From Cynocephalus volans (lineage: Eukaryota; Chordata; Mammalia; Dermoptera; Cynocephalidae), in contig NC_084471.1 of NCBI RefSeq assembly GCF_027409185.1, positions 8,090,535 through 8,154,534 on the forward strand: DNA of 64,000 nt. The letters run 5' to 3'. The position numbers were made by a program, and so were the translations under genes. The notes below the pieces were generated by a model. It was given only the letters and a program-made list of their open reading frames with translations. It searched no databases and was not told the DNA's origin. Every line of letters begins with the position of its first letter. Positions within the stretch are counted from its first letter, which is position 1. Below are positions 46,350 through 57,191 of this stretch, in pieces.

Positions 46350-46513
46350 AAGAACTCCAACAATCAGAAATGAAAAGACAGCCCAATTATAAAATGGGAA
46401 ATGAATTTGAGAGGCATTTCTCCAAGGAAGATATACAAATGGGCAATAAGCACATGAAAAGATGCTTGACATCATTAATCATTAGAGAAATATGAATCAA
46501 AACCACACTGAGA

Positions 46514-47098
46514 TGTTGCTTTGCCTCCTACGGATTTGTCACCCCTTTTCCCCTGGGTGATGGAGACGCCAAAGATTACTCAAAGCCCATCTCTTCTGAG
46601 CAGTGAGAAGCCCCGAAAAGGGGTTAATCTCCCAGAACCCTTGAGAGAGAGTCATTCCTTCCATTTGGGAAATTAATCCTGAGTTGGGGTTCTCTTCCCA
46701 CATTTATTCTCCAGACCAGGAAGTTACAGGAAGAGACATAGGTGGGGTTTTTTCCTAAGCACAGTTTAACAAGTTTAACAATAGAAGCTGGTAACATTCA
46801 GTAAGAAAAGCCAGTGACATTCCTTAATGCAATTTTTTAAGAAGTTAAGTGGATTCATCAACAAAAGCTTGATCTTAGCAAACATTCTCCTCTTACAGCA
46901 ATTTCCCAGTATCTTTACATATCAATCAGTAACCTGTCTGTCTTTGAGCCAGCAACCTTGCTGTGTTACAGTTCTTCATCTTACAACAGATACTATAGCC
47001 TGGGGAAAGTTTCCTGTCCTTTGCAAGGCCAATATTTGAAACTGCAAGGCTTTGGAAAACCAGGCCCTGTGAAGTACATTTGCTTTATGCATACTACA
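46514..47098 (-). mobile_element. Solo ERV LTR inserted in an old L1
   Basis: A 585-bp segment interrupts collinear L1 sequence. It has TG...CA ends on either strand (minus: TGTAGTATGC...AAGCAACA). The 7-8-bp direct repeat (C/T)ACTGAGA flanks it at 46,506-46,513 and 47,099-47,106. A minus-strand AATAAA is present (TTTATT at 46,703-46,708). No internal viral genes, so it is a solo LTR left by recombination. The family was not identified; the TSD length suggests testing both class I and ERVL groups. Confidence 0.75.
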
Positions 47099-47272
47099 TA
47101 CTGAGATATCATTTCACACCTACTAGGATGGCTATCATCAAAAATTCAAACAATGACAAATGTCCACAGTGATGTGAAGAAATTGGAACTCTTGGACTTT
47201 GCCGAGGGAATGTAAAATGGAGCAACCACTTTGGGAAACAGTTTGGCATTTCCTCTAAAAAGTTAAACATAG

Positions 47273-47443
47273 GGGCCGGCCCGTGGCTCACTCGGTAGAG
47301 TGCGGTGCTGATAACACCAAGGCCCCGGGTTCGGATCCCATATACGGATGGCCGGTTCGCTCACTGGCTGAGTGTGGTGCTGACAACACCAAGTCAAGGG
47401 TTAAGATCCCCTTACTGGTCATCTTTTAAAAAAAAAAAAAAAA
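47273..47443 (+). mobile_element. CYN-type SINE, dimer
   Basis: GGGCCGGCCCGTGGCTCACT head, both units and an A tail, inserted in the old L1. TSD AGTTAAACATAG at 47,261-47,272 and 47,444-47,455. Confidence 0.95.
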
Positions 47444-48005
47444 AGTTAAACATAGAGTTACCATATGACCCAGCAATTCCACTCCTAAGTATATACTCAA
47501 GAGAAATGAAAACATGTCCACACAAAAACATGCACATGAATGTTCGTAGCAGTACTGTTCATAATAGCCAAAAGATGGAAACAACCCAAATATCTGTCAA
47601 TAGATGTATTCATGCAATGGACTATTGTTCAGCAACAAAAAGGAATGAAGTACTGAGACACACTATAACATGGATGAACCTTGGAAACATTATGCTAAAT
47701 GTAAGAATTCAGACAGAAAAGGCCACATATTATATGATTCCATTTGTATGAAATGTCCACAAGAGGCAAAGCCATGGAGACAGGAATTGGATTAGTGGGC
47801 TGGGAGGAGGGGGAAATGGGAGTGTCTGCTAGTAGATTTGGAGTTTCTTTGGGGAGTAATGAAAATATCCTAAAATTAGTGGTGATGATTATACAGCTCA
47901 TGAGTGTACTAAAAAACCACGGGGCAATTTTATGGTATGTGAATCATATCTCAATAATGTTATTATTTAAAATATGTGTGATATATACTTATACATATGT
48001 ACATA

Positions 48006-48192
48006 CGAGGGTGCTTCATAAGTTCATGGAAAGGGGGCTGGCCGGTTAACTCAGTTAGTTAGAGTGTGGTGCTGACAACACCAAGGTCAAGGGTTTGGAC
48101 CTCCATACTGGCTGGGTGGCAAAAAAAGTTCATGGCCAGATTCGTGTTATCTTTCAGTTCTATTTTCCATGAACTTTTTGAAGTGCCCTTGC
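48006..48192. mobile_element. Mariner-type MITE split by a SINE
   Basis: Terminal inverted repeats CGAGGGTGCTTCATAAGTTC (48,006 on) and GAACTTTTTGAAGTGCCCTT (to about 48,191) enclose only about 80 bp once the SINE is removed. This is like short mariner-derived MITEs of mammals. No transposase frame is present. Confidence 0.65.
48030..48125 (+). mobile_element. CYN-type SINE, monomer
   Basis: GGGGCTGGCCGGTTAACTCA head, CAAGGTCAAGGGTTTGGACC B box region, A tail. TSD AAGTTCATGG at 48,020-48,029 and 48,126-48,135, both inside the MITE. Confidence 0.9.
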
Positions 48193-48223
<31 letters not shown>

Positions 48224-48272
48224 CGTGCGTGCGTGTGCGCGTGCGTGCGTGTGTGTGTGTGTGTGTGTGTAC
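48190..48272. repeat. Mixed (GT)n/(GC GT)n microsatellite
   Basis: About 80 bp of strictly alternating purine-pyrimidine: GT runs at both ends and GCGT/GTGC in the middle. It abuts the right end of the mariner MITE. Confidence 0.95.
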
Positions 48273-48975
48273 ATATATTTGTTGTTTAGAGTTTTTTTGT
48301 TGTTCTTCTTTCTGGTTCAGTGGATAAGGAGCTCAGCATGACCAGGTAGCAGTTTCAGTTTCCAAATAAGTGGAACCATTGTTCTGTCCACTGGAAACTT
48401 TCACCCCTTGGACACTGGGACCCCTAAACCAGGAGAACTCCAAGTTTCAGGAACAGGAAACAAAAATTCGGTGAGTGATGGTTGGGTATAGTCATGATTC
48501 CTGGCTGTGTGTTCTGTTACAGAATATGATGGTCTCTGTTCAGAACATACTCCATGTCCTGTAAGACAGAACCCCAACTCTTCAGTGTGTTGCCTCCAAA
48601 CTGGGGTCATACCTGAGTCCTCAGTTGGTCATGCCTCATCCTACTGGACCTGCTGTTTCTGGGTGGAAGGGTATCTCAGAGACAGTAGCTTAACAAAGGC
48701 CCACTCTGCCCTCAGAGACCCCCCACTGTCCTCTCCTGTGCTGCTGAGCAAAGACGGGGGCTGGGGCCAAAGGACAGGAGCAGCATCAGCTTTCACCCCA
48801 GCTTGGCCTAAAGCCCCCAGATGTGATCCCCCTTCAGGCTAGAGTATTCAGGGGGAGTTCATTCCACTGGACTCTGGGAGGAAACAGCAGGGATTGATGA
48901 TAGTGGAGGCTTAGAGAGAAATGGCAGACTTGTGTCCCCAAGATCCTACAAGTTAAAATTCCAAATAAAAATGAC
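48273..48975. other. Unique intergenic sequence
   Basis: No gene recognised. The 111-residue plus frame at 48,507-48,842 has no motif or family resemblance. Confidence 0.35.
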
Positions 48976-48984
48976 GGTGCCCCA

Positions 48985-49038
48985 CAGCAGCGCGTGAATG
49001 TACTTGACACTACTGAACCGTATACTTAAAAATGGGCG
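48985..49038 (+). repeat. Old L1 3' end scrap
   Basis: GACACTACTGAACCGTATAC then TTAAAAATGGG is a standard L1M-type 3' UTR ending. Confidence 0.55.
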
Positions 49039-49045
49039 AAAGGAA

Positions 49046-49232
49046 GGGCTGGCCCGTGGCTCACTCGGGAGAGTGCGGTGCTGATGACACCAAGGCCATG
49101 GGTTCGGATCCCACATAGGGATGGTCAGTTCGCTCACTGGCTGAGCGTGGTGCTGACAACACCAAGTCAAGGGTTAAGATCCCCTTACCAGTCATCTTTT
49201 TAAAAAATTTAAATAAATAAATAAATAAATGA
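49046..49232 (+). mobile_element. CYN-type SINE, dimer
   Basis: GGGCTGGCCCGTGGCTCACT head, both units, CCTTACCAGTCATCTTTTTA and an (AAAT)n tail. Confidence 0.93.
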
Positions 49233-49267
49233 GCAGGGTGAACTGATGATGCCAATAACAGGGATGA

Positions 49268-49612
49268 TGTCTTAGTCTATCCAGGCTGCTATGACAAAAT
49301 ATCTCAGGCTGGGTAATTTATAAACAACAGAAATGTGCCGCGCACAGTTCCCGAGGCTGGGATGTGCCAGCAGATGCAGTGTCTGGTGAGAACTTGGCCT
49401 CTGCTTCACAGAGGGTGCCTTCTCATTGTGTCCTCATGTGGTGGAAGGGACGAACAAGCTCCCTCAGGTCTCTTTTATCAGGGCCTTAATCCCATTCATG
49501 AGGGTGGGGCCCTCAGGACCTCATCACCTCCCCAAAGCCCTGCCTCTTAATACCACCCATTGCAGATTATGTTTCAACATATAAATTTTAGGGGGACACA
49601 TCCGACCATAGT
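49268..49612 (-). mobile_element. MaLR LTR (MST type)
   Basis: GTCTTAGTCTATCCAGGCTG, TTTATAAACAACAGAAATGT, GTGTCTGGTGAGAACTTGG, TGTCCTCATGTGGTGGAAGG, TCTTAATACCACCCATTG: the full MST LTR order read antisense. Confidence 0.85.
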
Positions 49613-50645
49613 AGATGACAATGATGGCAGCAGAGACTAACATTTTTCGAGCTTTCTCTCAATCGGGCACTATGGGAAGCATTTTACGTGTTGTAATCAC
49701 TTAATCCTCACGCTCACCCTTTGAGGAAGGGGCTATTTGACTTCACTTTACAAGATCCTGAAGCACCTTCTAGGTCAGGGTGATTCACTTGTGGTCAACG
49801 TCACCTTGATGTTGGCCTTACAATCATTTGGCACTTCTTGCTTATTTGGCCAGTCTGAATCCTCTGGTGAGGCATGCCAGGATCCCCTGGACAGGAACAC
49901 CCCATCCCAGGGAGGCCCCAGGCTTGGGGGCTGTGCTCCTGGAACCAGCTACCTGGCTTCCCTGTGCTCAAACCTCTGTCCTCAGCCTATGCTGCCCTGA
50001 CACCCCCTCCTCCACTTCTACCTTTGCCTGACCCTCTCCAGGGCTCTGCTTTTGTATCCCCTAATCTTTGAGCCACCCATCCTGTTCCCTGTCCTGTGCC
50101 CAGCGGGCCTCACAGAAGCCAAATAAAGCTAAGTATTTCTTCACCAGGAAACGCTATATCCCAGCCATGCTGGGAAAATAAAGCTTTTTTTTTTTTTAAA
50201 AAAAAGAGAGTCAACAAAACCCCCTAAATGACGCTATGATGTTTTGGCAGAGGGGGAAAAAAACAACAGTATTTCAAAGTATTTCATAAACTGGATTTCT
50301 GGCCACTGCAAAATGGTCATAAACTTCTCAACTTCCCAGGGAGACTGAAAGGAAAATCCATCCACAAACAGCTTCTTACTTTCCATTTGGGCTTTTAATG
50401 CAGTCCAACTCCCAGTTCGATTACAAAAGGTCAGAACAGAGGTTGAGGGAAAACAGTTCACATGAAAAAAGGAAGGAAAGAAAAGATCTACATCCAGTCC
50501 AGAGCCTAGAAACTGGTGGAGGCCCTCAGCCCAGCCCAATCCTGTCCCAGCCTATAACCACAGAATTTCACGACCGGAGGGACCGTACATGCAGCAGTCC
50601 AACTGCTATTTTCCTGAAGAAGCATGCATGCATCCTCCCATCTTA
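49613..50645. other. Intergenic with MIR-like patches
   Basis: GGCACTATGGGAAGCATTTT near 49,665-49,760 looks MIR-derived. 50,565-50,610 (CACGACCGGAGGGACCG) resembles another old repeat. No gene recognised; a 101-residue minus frame at 50,234-50,539 has no motif. Confidence 0.35.
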
Positions 50646-50659
50646 AGACAGTACATAAG

Positions 50660-50789
50660 TTTTTTTCCTTTTCTTTTCTTTTTGGCGGGGGCGGGGGGAC
50701 GAGGGAGCTTGGCTGGTACAGGGATCAAATCCTGGACCTTAGTATTATCAGCACTGCACTCTAACCAACTGAGCTAACTGGCCAGCCCC
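50660..50789 (-). mobile_element. CYN-type SINE, monomer with G-rich insertion
   Basis: Antisense monomer with an extra GGCGGGGGCGGGGGGACGAG stretch near its 3' end. TSD AGACAGTACATAAG (50,646-50,659) against AGACAGTCCATAAG (50,790-50,803). Confidence 0.88.
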
Positions 50790-50824
50790 AGACAGTCCAT
50801 AAGCTACATTACAGTTTCAGATGT

Positions 50825-50920
50825 GGAAACAAACACCTGTAATTAACAACGGTTAAAGAAGGTAGAATTTTATTTCTCTCTTAGGTAAGAGGCAGAGGTG
50901 GGCAGTCAGGGCTCACAGAT
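50825..50920 (+). repeat. Ancient interspersed repeat fragment
   Basis: AATTTTATTTCTCTCTTAGG and AGAGGCAGAGGTGGGCAGTC match the pattern at 29,955. Confidence 0.5.
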
Positions 50921-51390
50921 TGATCTGCTCCCCAAAGTTGTCCAAACAGCCCAGGCTCCTGAAACCCTGTCCCTTAACAATCAGCTTTCATCCCGTGGTC
51001 TAAAGCAGCTGCCCCAGCTCCTGCCACTGCACCCACATTCAGCCAGCAGAACTGACCCAGAGATCACTCCTGCTCCCATCACTTCTGCTTTTCTTACTTC
51101 CCTTAGTTGCAAAGGGAGCTGAAAAAAACAGTTGATAGGTGGGAAGCCAGATGCTGAGCTAAAAAGTCTATTGCTGTACAAGGCAAGAGGAATGGTATTG
51201 GGGAGAAGCTAGCCATGTCTGCCACAGAGGGCTCCTATGGGAAAAGGCACCATTTCCCAGAATACACAGTGCTGAAACATGGAGAACGTTGCATTTTGTT
51301 TTATTTGGAGCTTGCTAGTATCTTGGGCACAATTCCACTTTGTTGTTAATGCCAAAACCACTTCCCAAAACAAAAATGTAACAGTTTTTG
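50921..51390. other. Unique intergenic sequence
   Basis: Nothing recognised. Confidence 0.3.
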
Positions 51391-51394
51391 GACT

Positions 51395-51640
51395 TTGCTG
51401 CTGGTTCAGAGGATGGGCTCTGGATGGAACCAGACTGCTCAGGTTTGACTCTGGGCCCTCTTCCTACAAGCCATGTGGCTGTGAGCAAGTTATCCACCTG
51501 CTTGTGTCTCAGTTTCCTCATCTGTAAAACAGGGATAATAATTGTTCCTACCTTATATGATTGTCCTGAGATTGCATGTGGGGGCACCCAGCACAGTATT
51601 GGACACATAGGAAAGGCCCAATGAACACTGTTATTCCTTT
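51395..51640 (+). repeat. Near-complete MIR
   Basis: From GGATGGGCTCTGGATGGAAC through TCAGTTTCCTCATCTGTAAA to GTATTGGACACATAGGAAAG and CCAATGAACA. Confidence 0.8.
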
Positions 51641-51646
51641 GCCCCC

Positions 51647-52055
51647 TGTTTTAGTTCATTTGTGTTGCTATAACCGAAATACCTGAGACTGGGTAATTTA
51701 TAAAGAACAGAGGTTTATTAGGCTTACGATTCTGGGACAGCTGCATCTGGCACGGGCCTCAGGCTGCTTCTACTCATGGCGGAAAGTGGCAGGCAGCTGG
51801 CGGGTACAAACAGATCACATGGCGACAGGAAGCAACAGAGAGAGAGAGAAGGTGCCAGGGTCTTTTTAAGCAACAAGCTCTCATGGGAACTAATCGAGCG
51901 AGAACTCACTCCCTACCCCTCCTCCCACAGGTAGAGCATTAATCCATTCATGAGGGATCCACCCCCATGACTCAATCAGTTTCCAGCACTGCCACATTGG
52001 GGATCAAATTTCCACATGAGTTTTGGCGGGGACAACACATCCAAACTCCATCACC
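51647..52055 (-). mobile_element. MaLR LTR (THE1/MSTA type), complete
   Basis: GTTTTAGTTCATTTGTGTTG start, CTGAGACTGGGTAATTTATA, TTACGATTCTGGGACAG, CATTAATCCATTCATGAGGG, ending CAACACATCCAAACTCCATC. Confidence 0.85.
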
Positions 52056-52111
52056 CCCTGAGCCGCCAGCCCCATCTGAGTCTCAGTTTCCTCATATGTG
52101 TAATAAGGGGT

Positions 52112-52565
52112 ATGGTAGCTAATCTCTGAAGATGGCTCCCCACAATCCATCCCCTCTCTGCACACACATGCCACTCCTCTCAAGATGTGGAGCATACATC
52201 TAACCCCCTGCGTCTGCCCTGGGCCTGGGACAGCAATGGTGGGCCACTCTGGGCCTGACGTTTAAGAGAACAGGCCGTTTCCACTTGTTCCCTGTGGGAT
52301 CTCAGATGCCATGCTGTGAGGAAGCCCAAGCAGCTGCATGGATAGACCCACATGGAGGATAGAAGGGTTCCCAGGCACGTGAATGAGCTATCTCAGAAGT
52401 GGATCTTCCAGCCCAGTTGAGTTATCCCAGCTGATGCCACATGTAGCTGAGATGATCCTGCTGAGCTCACAAAACTGCAATATTGGGAGCAAATCAACGA
52501 TTGTTGTTTTGAGCTACTAAATTCAGGATTGTTTGTCACGCAGCAGTAGATAACTGGAAGATAAT
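52112..52565 (+). mobile_element. MLT1-type MaLR LTR
   Basis: GGTAGCTAATCTCTGAAGAT start and the typical end TTTTGAGCTACTAAATTCAG followed by GCAGTAGATAACTGG. Confidence 0.65.
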
Positions 52566-53335
52566 CCGGCATGTAGAAGTAGGATGCTGTGAAAACAAAA
52601 ATCACACATGGCACTGGTTTGGGGATCAGAAGTAGGAAGGGGCTTGAAGAAACTGTTAGTGAAAACTTAAAGAACAATGAGAAAATTGCCATTGGATGCT
52701 GAAAAAAATCAGACTCGAGTTACGTAACGCAAGTTAGACAAACCAGAGCACCCTTTTTAAATGCCTCTACTCACCTTGTTGGTGAGGGAGGGACCCTTGT
52801 CCTAGGATTATGGTGATGGCTGAACACAGCAGTTTAGGAATCACATCCATTCACAGCTCAGAAGAAGACATTGCACACCACACAGGGCCACACAGGGTTT
52901 GTGCCCGGGAACAGAAAGGGCTTTGTAGCATTGGGATGAGCTGGTCCCAGGTTCCCATGGGTGGACATGATTGGCTTCTTTGTATAATTACACGGGTTGG
53001 CAGGGAACCGAAACCCGCTGCTCAGGGGCAAGCAAGAATCTTATCTGGCCTACGTGATAAGGAGGGTTGTTTGGCTAGGGGGCCTTATGCTGCGTTGTTG
53101 AGAATGCCAGCCATCTTTTAGCTGCCTATAAGGAGCTACAGGAGTAAGATGAGCTTAAAAAGTAACTTCTGGTTTGAGACAGAATTAAGACGACATATGA
53201 AGGAACCAGGACATGCTGGCTTCAAACATATAAACTACTACGTATTTTTTTAAAACAATGAGGTTGATTTTTTTCACAATAAAATTAATCTCACAATCAA
53301 AGTTTTATTTATTTTGTTGTTGTTGTTTTGTTTTT
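52566..53335. other. Unique intergenic sequence
   Basis: No gene or repeat recognised. Confidence 0.3.
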
Positions 53336-53349
53336 AAATCTTGGTTGTC

Positions 53350-53350
<1 letters not shown>

Positions 53351-53380
<30 letters not shown>

Positions 53381-53531
53381 GACCAGTTAGGGGATCTTAA
53401 CCCTTGGGTTGGTGTTGTCAGCACCACGCTCAGCCAGTGAGCGAAACAGCCATCCCTATATGGGATCCGAACCCATGGCCTTAGGTGTTATCAGCACCAC
53501 ACTTTCCCGAGTGAGCCACGAGCCAGCCCCT
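53351..53531 (-). mobile_element. CYN-type SINE, dimer
   Basis: Poly(T), GATGACCAGTTAGGGGATCT, both units, ending GAGCCACGAGCCAGCCCC. TSD AAATCTTGGTTGTCT (53,336-53,350) against AAACCTTGGCTGTCT (53,532-53,546). Confidence 0.93.
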
Positions 53532-53546
53532 AAACCTTGGCTGTCT

Positions 53547-54425
53547 TTGTGCCTAGGACAGAGCCTGGCACGTTGCCTATCTGCACTAATTGTTGAACAA
53601 ATGTTGTCTGATGCCTATCCTGCCATGGTCCTGTCTCCATTTAGGCAAGTTCCTTAACTTCAAACAGAGTCTGTGTCCACAAGGAGCTTAATTACACAGA
53701 GCAGGTGACTCCAGCAACAAGGACAGCACCTGGGGAGCTGAGATGACCAAAAGCTACCAAGAAGGTACCTTCCAGGCAAAGCTAATTTTTGGGGGGGAGG
53801 GTAACCTCAACAGCCACAATATTACTACCTAGAGAAAATAGTCTTTGATGTCAAGTAGGGAATGCTGAGAGCTCTGGGATTGGTTGCTGTAATCTTCCTC
53901 CAGAGTGACAAGGAGCTTGTGGGAAATGGGCAGGTCAGTTCAGGCTGCCACAGTTCCAATTCACCTTACAGGATTTCTCACCTATGTTTTCTTGTTTAAC
54001 TCATTTTTTAACTACCTTACTGAGTTGTGATAAGTTTTCTCATTTTAGTTGAGGTGACTGAGGCTCAGAGAAGTAGTCACACAGCCAAGATTTGATCTCT
54101 GGCTTCTCTGAGGATAAAGCTCATGCTCTGTCAACCACTCCTGAGGGTCCCAAGCTTTCTCTTAAGTTCCCTGCCCCGTGACTACCCAGGAAATGCATTA
54201 AGTCCCAGATCTCAGGTGGGGATGAAAATACATGCTGTCATTTGCATGTTACAATGCAAAAACCTGGAACACATCTGCTTCAGTGAGCAGGGTGGGGTGT
54301 GGATGCCCCCAGACCACAGTCTGACCTGGGGACATCAGAGCAGCTGGGCTGGACCCTGTCTCTGCAGGGTTCTTTTGCAGCATCATTTGTTCGACCACTA
54401 TTTGTTGAGGGTAACCCTGCACCAG
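53547..54425. other. Intergenic with a MIR-like patch
   Basis: GTTGAGGTGACTGAGGCTCA near 54,040-54,130 is MIR-like. No gene recognised. Confidence 0.35.
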
Positions 54426-54429
54426 TCCC

Positions 54430-54660
54430 TGGCACAGTGGACTGTGTCCAGAGAGGCAGCCCATGGAGCCAGGCTGCCTGGGTCTCAACCATGTTCAGCT
54501 GTGTGATGCTGAGTAAGGGAGTCACTGGTCTGTTTTCTCTTCTGTCGAATGGCAGTAATGCAGATTTCCACCTCCCAGAGTGAGAGGTCAGGAGGAACAG
54601 ATGAGTTAAGGTGTGTACACAGCACCAGGCATACAGCAAGCACTTTCATTTCTTTAGTAC
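54430..54660 (+). repeat. MIR
   Basis: CCAGGCTGCCTGGGTCTCAA, GTGTGATGCTGAGTAAGG, CACCAGGCATACAGCAAGCA follow MIR order. Confidence 0.65.
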
Positions 54661-54709
54661 TATTATTTGATGAATGGATGAATGGATTTAATTGCAAAAT
54701 TGTAAGGTA

Positions 54710-55020
54710 GAAAGGAAAGGCTATGATTAACCCCATTTTACAGATGAGAAAATTCGGGATTGGAGGCATTAAAAATGTTGCTGGGTGGCTGGCAGGTTAG
54801 CTCAGTTGGTTAGAGCACAGCCTTATAACATCAAGGTTATGGGTTCAGATCCTCGTACTGGCCAGCTGCCAAGAAAAAAAAAAAAGATTGATGGAGACAA
54901 AAAAATAGGTATAATTCTTCCCATTTTACAGACAAGTAAACTGAGGCTCAGGGAGTTAACCAGCTCAAAGTCAATGTCAGTGTCAAAGCCAGGCCCAGGC
55001 TAGGCCTCTTCTCTCAGTAA
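54710..55020 (-). repeat. MIR-like repeats around a CYN SINE
   Basis: CCCATTTTACAGATGAGAAA occurs left (54,730) and CCCATTTTACAGACAAGTAA right (54,920) of the SINE at 54,782. They repeat the same MIR segment, so they are two MIR-derived pieces rather than one split copy. Confidence 0.5.
54782..54886 (+). mobile_element. CYN-type SINE, monomer
   Basis: GGCTGGCAGGTTAGCTCAGT, GGTTATGGGTTCAGATCCTC, GTACTGGCCAGCTGCC and an A tail. The A box is almost unchanged from tRNA-Ile. Confidence 0.9.
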
Positions 55021-55024
55021 CAGT

Positions 55025-55690
55025 CTTTTCTTTTAAATTCTGCACTAATGGGGCAGTACTTCACAGAGGGCACAGGTGGCCCCAGTGACAGGAAAGGTCC
55101 TGGTCACTGCTGCCCAGCAGGACAAGTGGCCTGAAACAGCACAGACCATGCAGCAGCTTGCATTCCTCCAACTGAGTCTGCTTGGGCCTCACTTGCCCAG
55201 GCCTCACCTGCTCTGCTCTGCAGGAAGTCCCCTGAGAAATGTTGACTGAATCCAGAGGCCGTGCTCAGGAACACCCCTCCTCCCACTCCCACTGGACTCA
55301 GCACCTATGCCTGGCTGGATGGAAGATGGGGGTTGGACCTGTAGATCCCCAGCACCCCACCATCTATCTGACAGTTTCCAGAGCAGGCTCTGGCTCCCTG
55401 GCTGGGCTAGAGGGACCTGGCACTGTGCTTGAAATTCTAGCTTTCTTTGGGTCTAAGGTACTAAATGGCCAGAAATTGCTCATAAAATAGAAATGTCACC
55501 CTGAGGGGAAACTACTAACATTTCCTAATAGTCAGGTAGAATACAGTCAGGGAGGAGCTGGCTGTTTTTCTTGGTTTTCAATATAAGGAAGCAGGATCTG
55601 TTTTGAAGGGAGGGAGATGGAAAGGAATGAAAGAAAATTCCAGAGAGTGCCACCTTCTTGGTGCCAGGCCCTATCCTCAGCACTGACGGG
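55025..55690. other. Unique intergenic sequence before CpG island
   Basis: Nothing recognised apart from a gradual rise in GC content towards 55,700. Confidence 0.3.
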
Positions 55691-55699
55691 CATGACCTC

Positions 55700-56555
55700 A
55701 TTGAACCCATCTGGTGGGGACGGGCCCTCGCGACCCTCGCATCCCCTTCCCCGAGGTCGCCAGCTCGGCCTCCATTCCAGACATCACACGGCCAGCATCT
55801 AGAGCCCGGGGCGCTGCAGAACTTGGGGGACGGGGCTGGGCGAGCTGCGTGCAGCGAGGGAACGAGCAGGTGAAGGTTGGGGAGGGAAGGTAGACGCGGT
55901 GCCCTTGCCCGGAGCACTTTCTCCAGCACTGACCCCTCCTCCTCCTCCCAGGCCTCCGGCCGCCGCCCGGACCGTGCAGCCCACCGGGCGGAGCTCCCGT
56001 TCTCTCCCCGTTTCCCCGGAGCCGCACAAGCCGAGGGTGCAGCACCCACCACGGGGGCCGCGGCCTCGCTCCCCGCGAACAGACGCTGAATGAAGCAGAG
56101 CTTCTCCCGGAGCAGCGGAGATTGGGGGCGTGGGGACAAGCCCCCGCAGACAGACAGACACACACAGACACACACACACCTCCCTAGGAGGGCCTCGGGG
56201 GGCACGGGCTGGGCACGGGCCAGGGGTAGAGGAAGCGGGCTCTGGGGGGCTCGGGGCTGCTGCGGAGAAGGGACAGAACCCCCAGCTCAGTGTGGCGCGT
56301 CGCGGAGCGTGGCGACGCTGGATGGAGACACAAACAGCGGGACCGTCACCCGGACGCCGGGAGCCTTTTCCTGGCGTGGGGACGCCCCCTGGAGGCCGGA
56401 GCCTCCCTTCCGGCGCGAACCCGGGCTCCGCGCGCCCCGCCCCCCCCCGCCCCCCCTTTGAACTCGGGACCCCTAGGCCGGGGCTCCCCGGCCCTGCCCA
56501 CCCACCACCGCTCCCGCGGTCCGGGAGGACCGACTGGGGGTCTGTGATGACCGTG
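55700..56555. promoter_or_regulatory. Second CpG island, orphan promoter candidate
   Basis: Dense CpG and GC-rich sequence with a CGGCCGCCGCCCGGACCG cluster near 55,955 and C-rich runs near 56,440-56,455. No TATA box, no frame with a recognisable family. In human the next gene downstream of A4GALT on the same strand is, as I recall, CYB5R3. This could be a start site for it or for a non-coding RNA. I could not find the CYB5R3 first coding exon. Confidence 0.55.
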
Positions 56556-56980
56556 CACCTCCTTGATGAATACCCGGGGCTCGTCTGTACCCACCCCACT
56601 GGGGCGTGTCTCCCCCAGGCCCTTGGCCCTAAGGCCTCTGTCCTTCCCCAGCTTCCCAGAGTCCTCAGGTGGTGCCCACCTTCTAACCAGGCCCCTCAGC
56701 TCCTGACTCACACATAACCCACCCATGTGCCAGGCCCTCCAGTGGCAGAAGATGGGACAAGCTAGCACTGCTGAGAGAATGGGGTTGAGAATGAGCTAGG
56801 GTGACCTTAACCAGAGTGAAGGGCTCTGAAGGTGGAATTCAGGTCAGGTGACAGGCTGGGGGAGGGCTCTCAGCAGTCTCTCTCTCCCCACCCCCATTAA
56901 TTGAACGAGTCACCTTCCCTCCTCCCCAGTGTGAGATGCCACCTTTATACTAAGGTCTATTTCTGGACTCTCCAATGTTC
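56556..56980. other. Unique sequence flanking the CpG island
   Basis: No repeat or gene recognised. Confidence 0.3.
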
Positions 56981-56994
56981 CATTGGTGTCTATT

Positions 56995-57178
56995 GTTTTT
57001 TTGTTTTTGTTTTTGTTTTTAAAGATGACTGGTAAGGGGATCTTAACCCTTGACTTGGTGTTGTCAGCACCACGCTCTCCCAAGTGAGCTAACCGGCCAT
57101 CCCTGTATAGGATCCGAACCTGTGGCCTTGGTTTTATCAGCACCGCACTCTCCCGAGTGAGCCACGGGCCGGCCCTCC
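56995..57178 (-). mobile_element. CYN-type SINE, dimer
   Basis: (GTTTTT)n tail, GATGACTGGTAAGGGGATCT, both units, ending GCCACGGGCCGGCCC. TSD TTGGTGTCTATT at 56,983-56,994 and 57,180-57,191. Confidence 0.93.
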
Positions 57179-57191
57179 GTTGGTGTCTATT

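Larger units (their letters stand above)
45490..48000 (+). mobile_element. Old L1 3' half, split by other insertions
   Basis: Sense-strand L1 ORF2 wording (ACAAATTGACAAGCTGATCC, TATGGAAATGCAACGGACCC, TCCTGATTTTAGATTAGGTG) continues to 46,513. It resumes at 47,099 (ATATCATTTCACACCTACTA). An ORF2 C-terminal-like frame (ELPYDPAIPLLSIYSREMK) lies near 47,450. The 3' end is at about 47,870-47,975 (ACTAAAAAACCACGGGGCAA, ATCATATCTCAATAATG). It is broken by a SINE scrap, a solo LTR and a SINE dimer. Confidence 0.8.

Noticed and set aside
51250-51280. Second A4GALT-like or other glycosyltransferase gene downstream
   Set aside because: No DXD-bearing frame or GT motif was found anywhere after 23,827.
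56281-56300. CYB5R3 first coding exon inside the second CpG island
   Set aside because: A CCCAGCTCAG phrase resembles part of it, but no ATG or myristoylation-type reading frame is there.
55799-56717. 195-266-codon frames in the second CpG island
   Set aside because: Overlapping on both strands, low-complexity Pro/Arg/Gly composition, no family resemblance.
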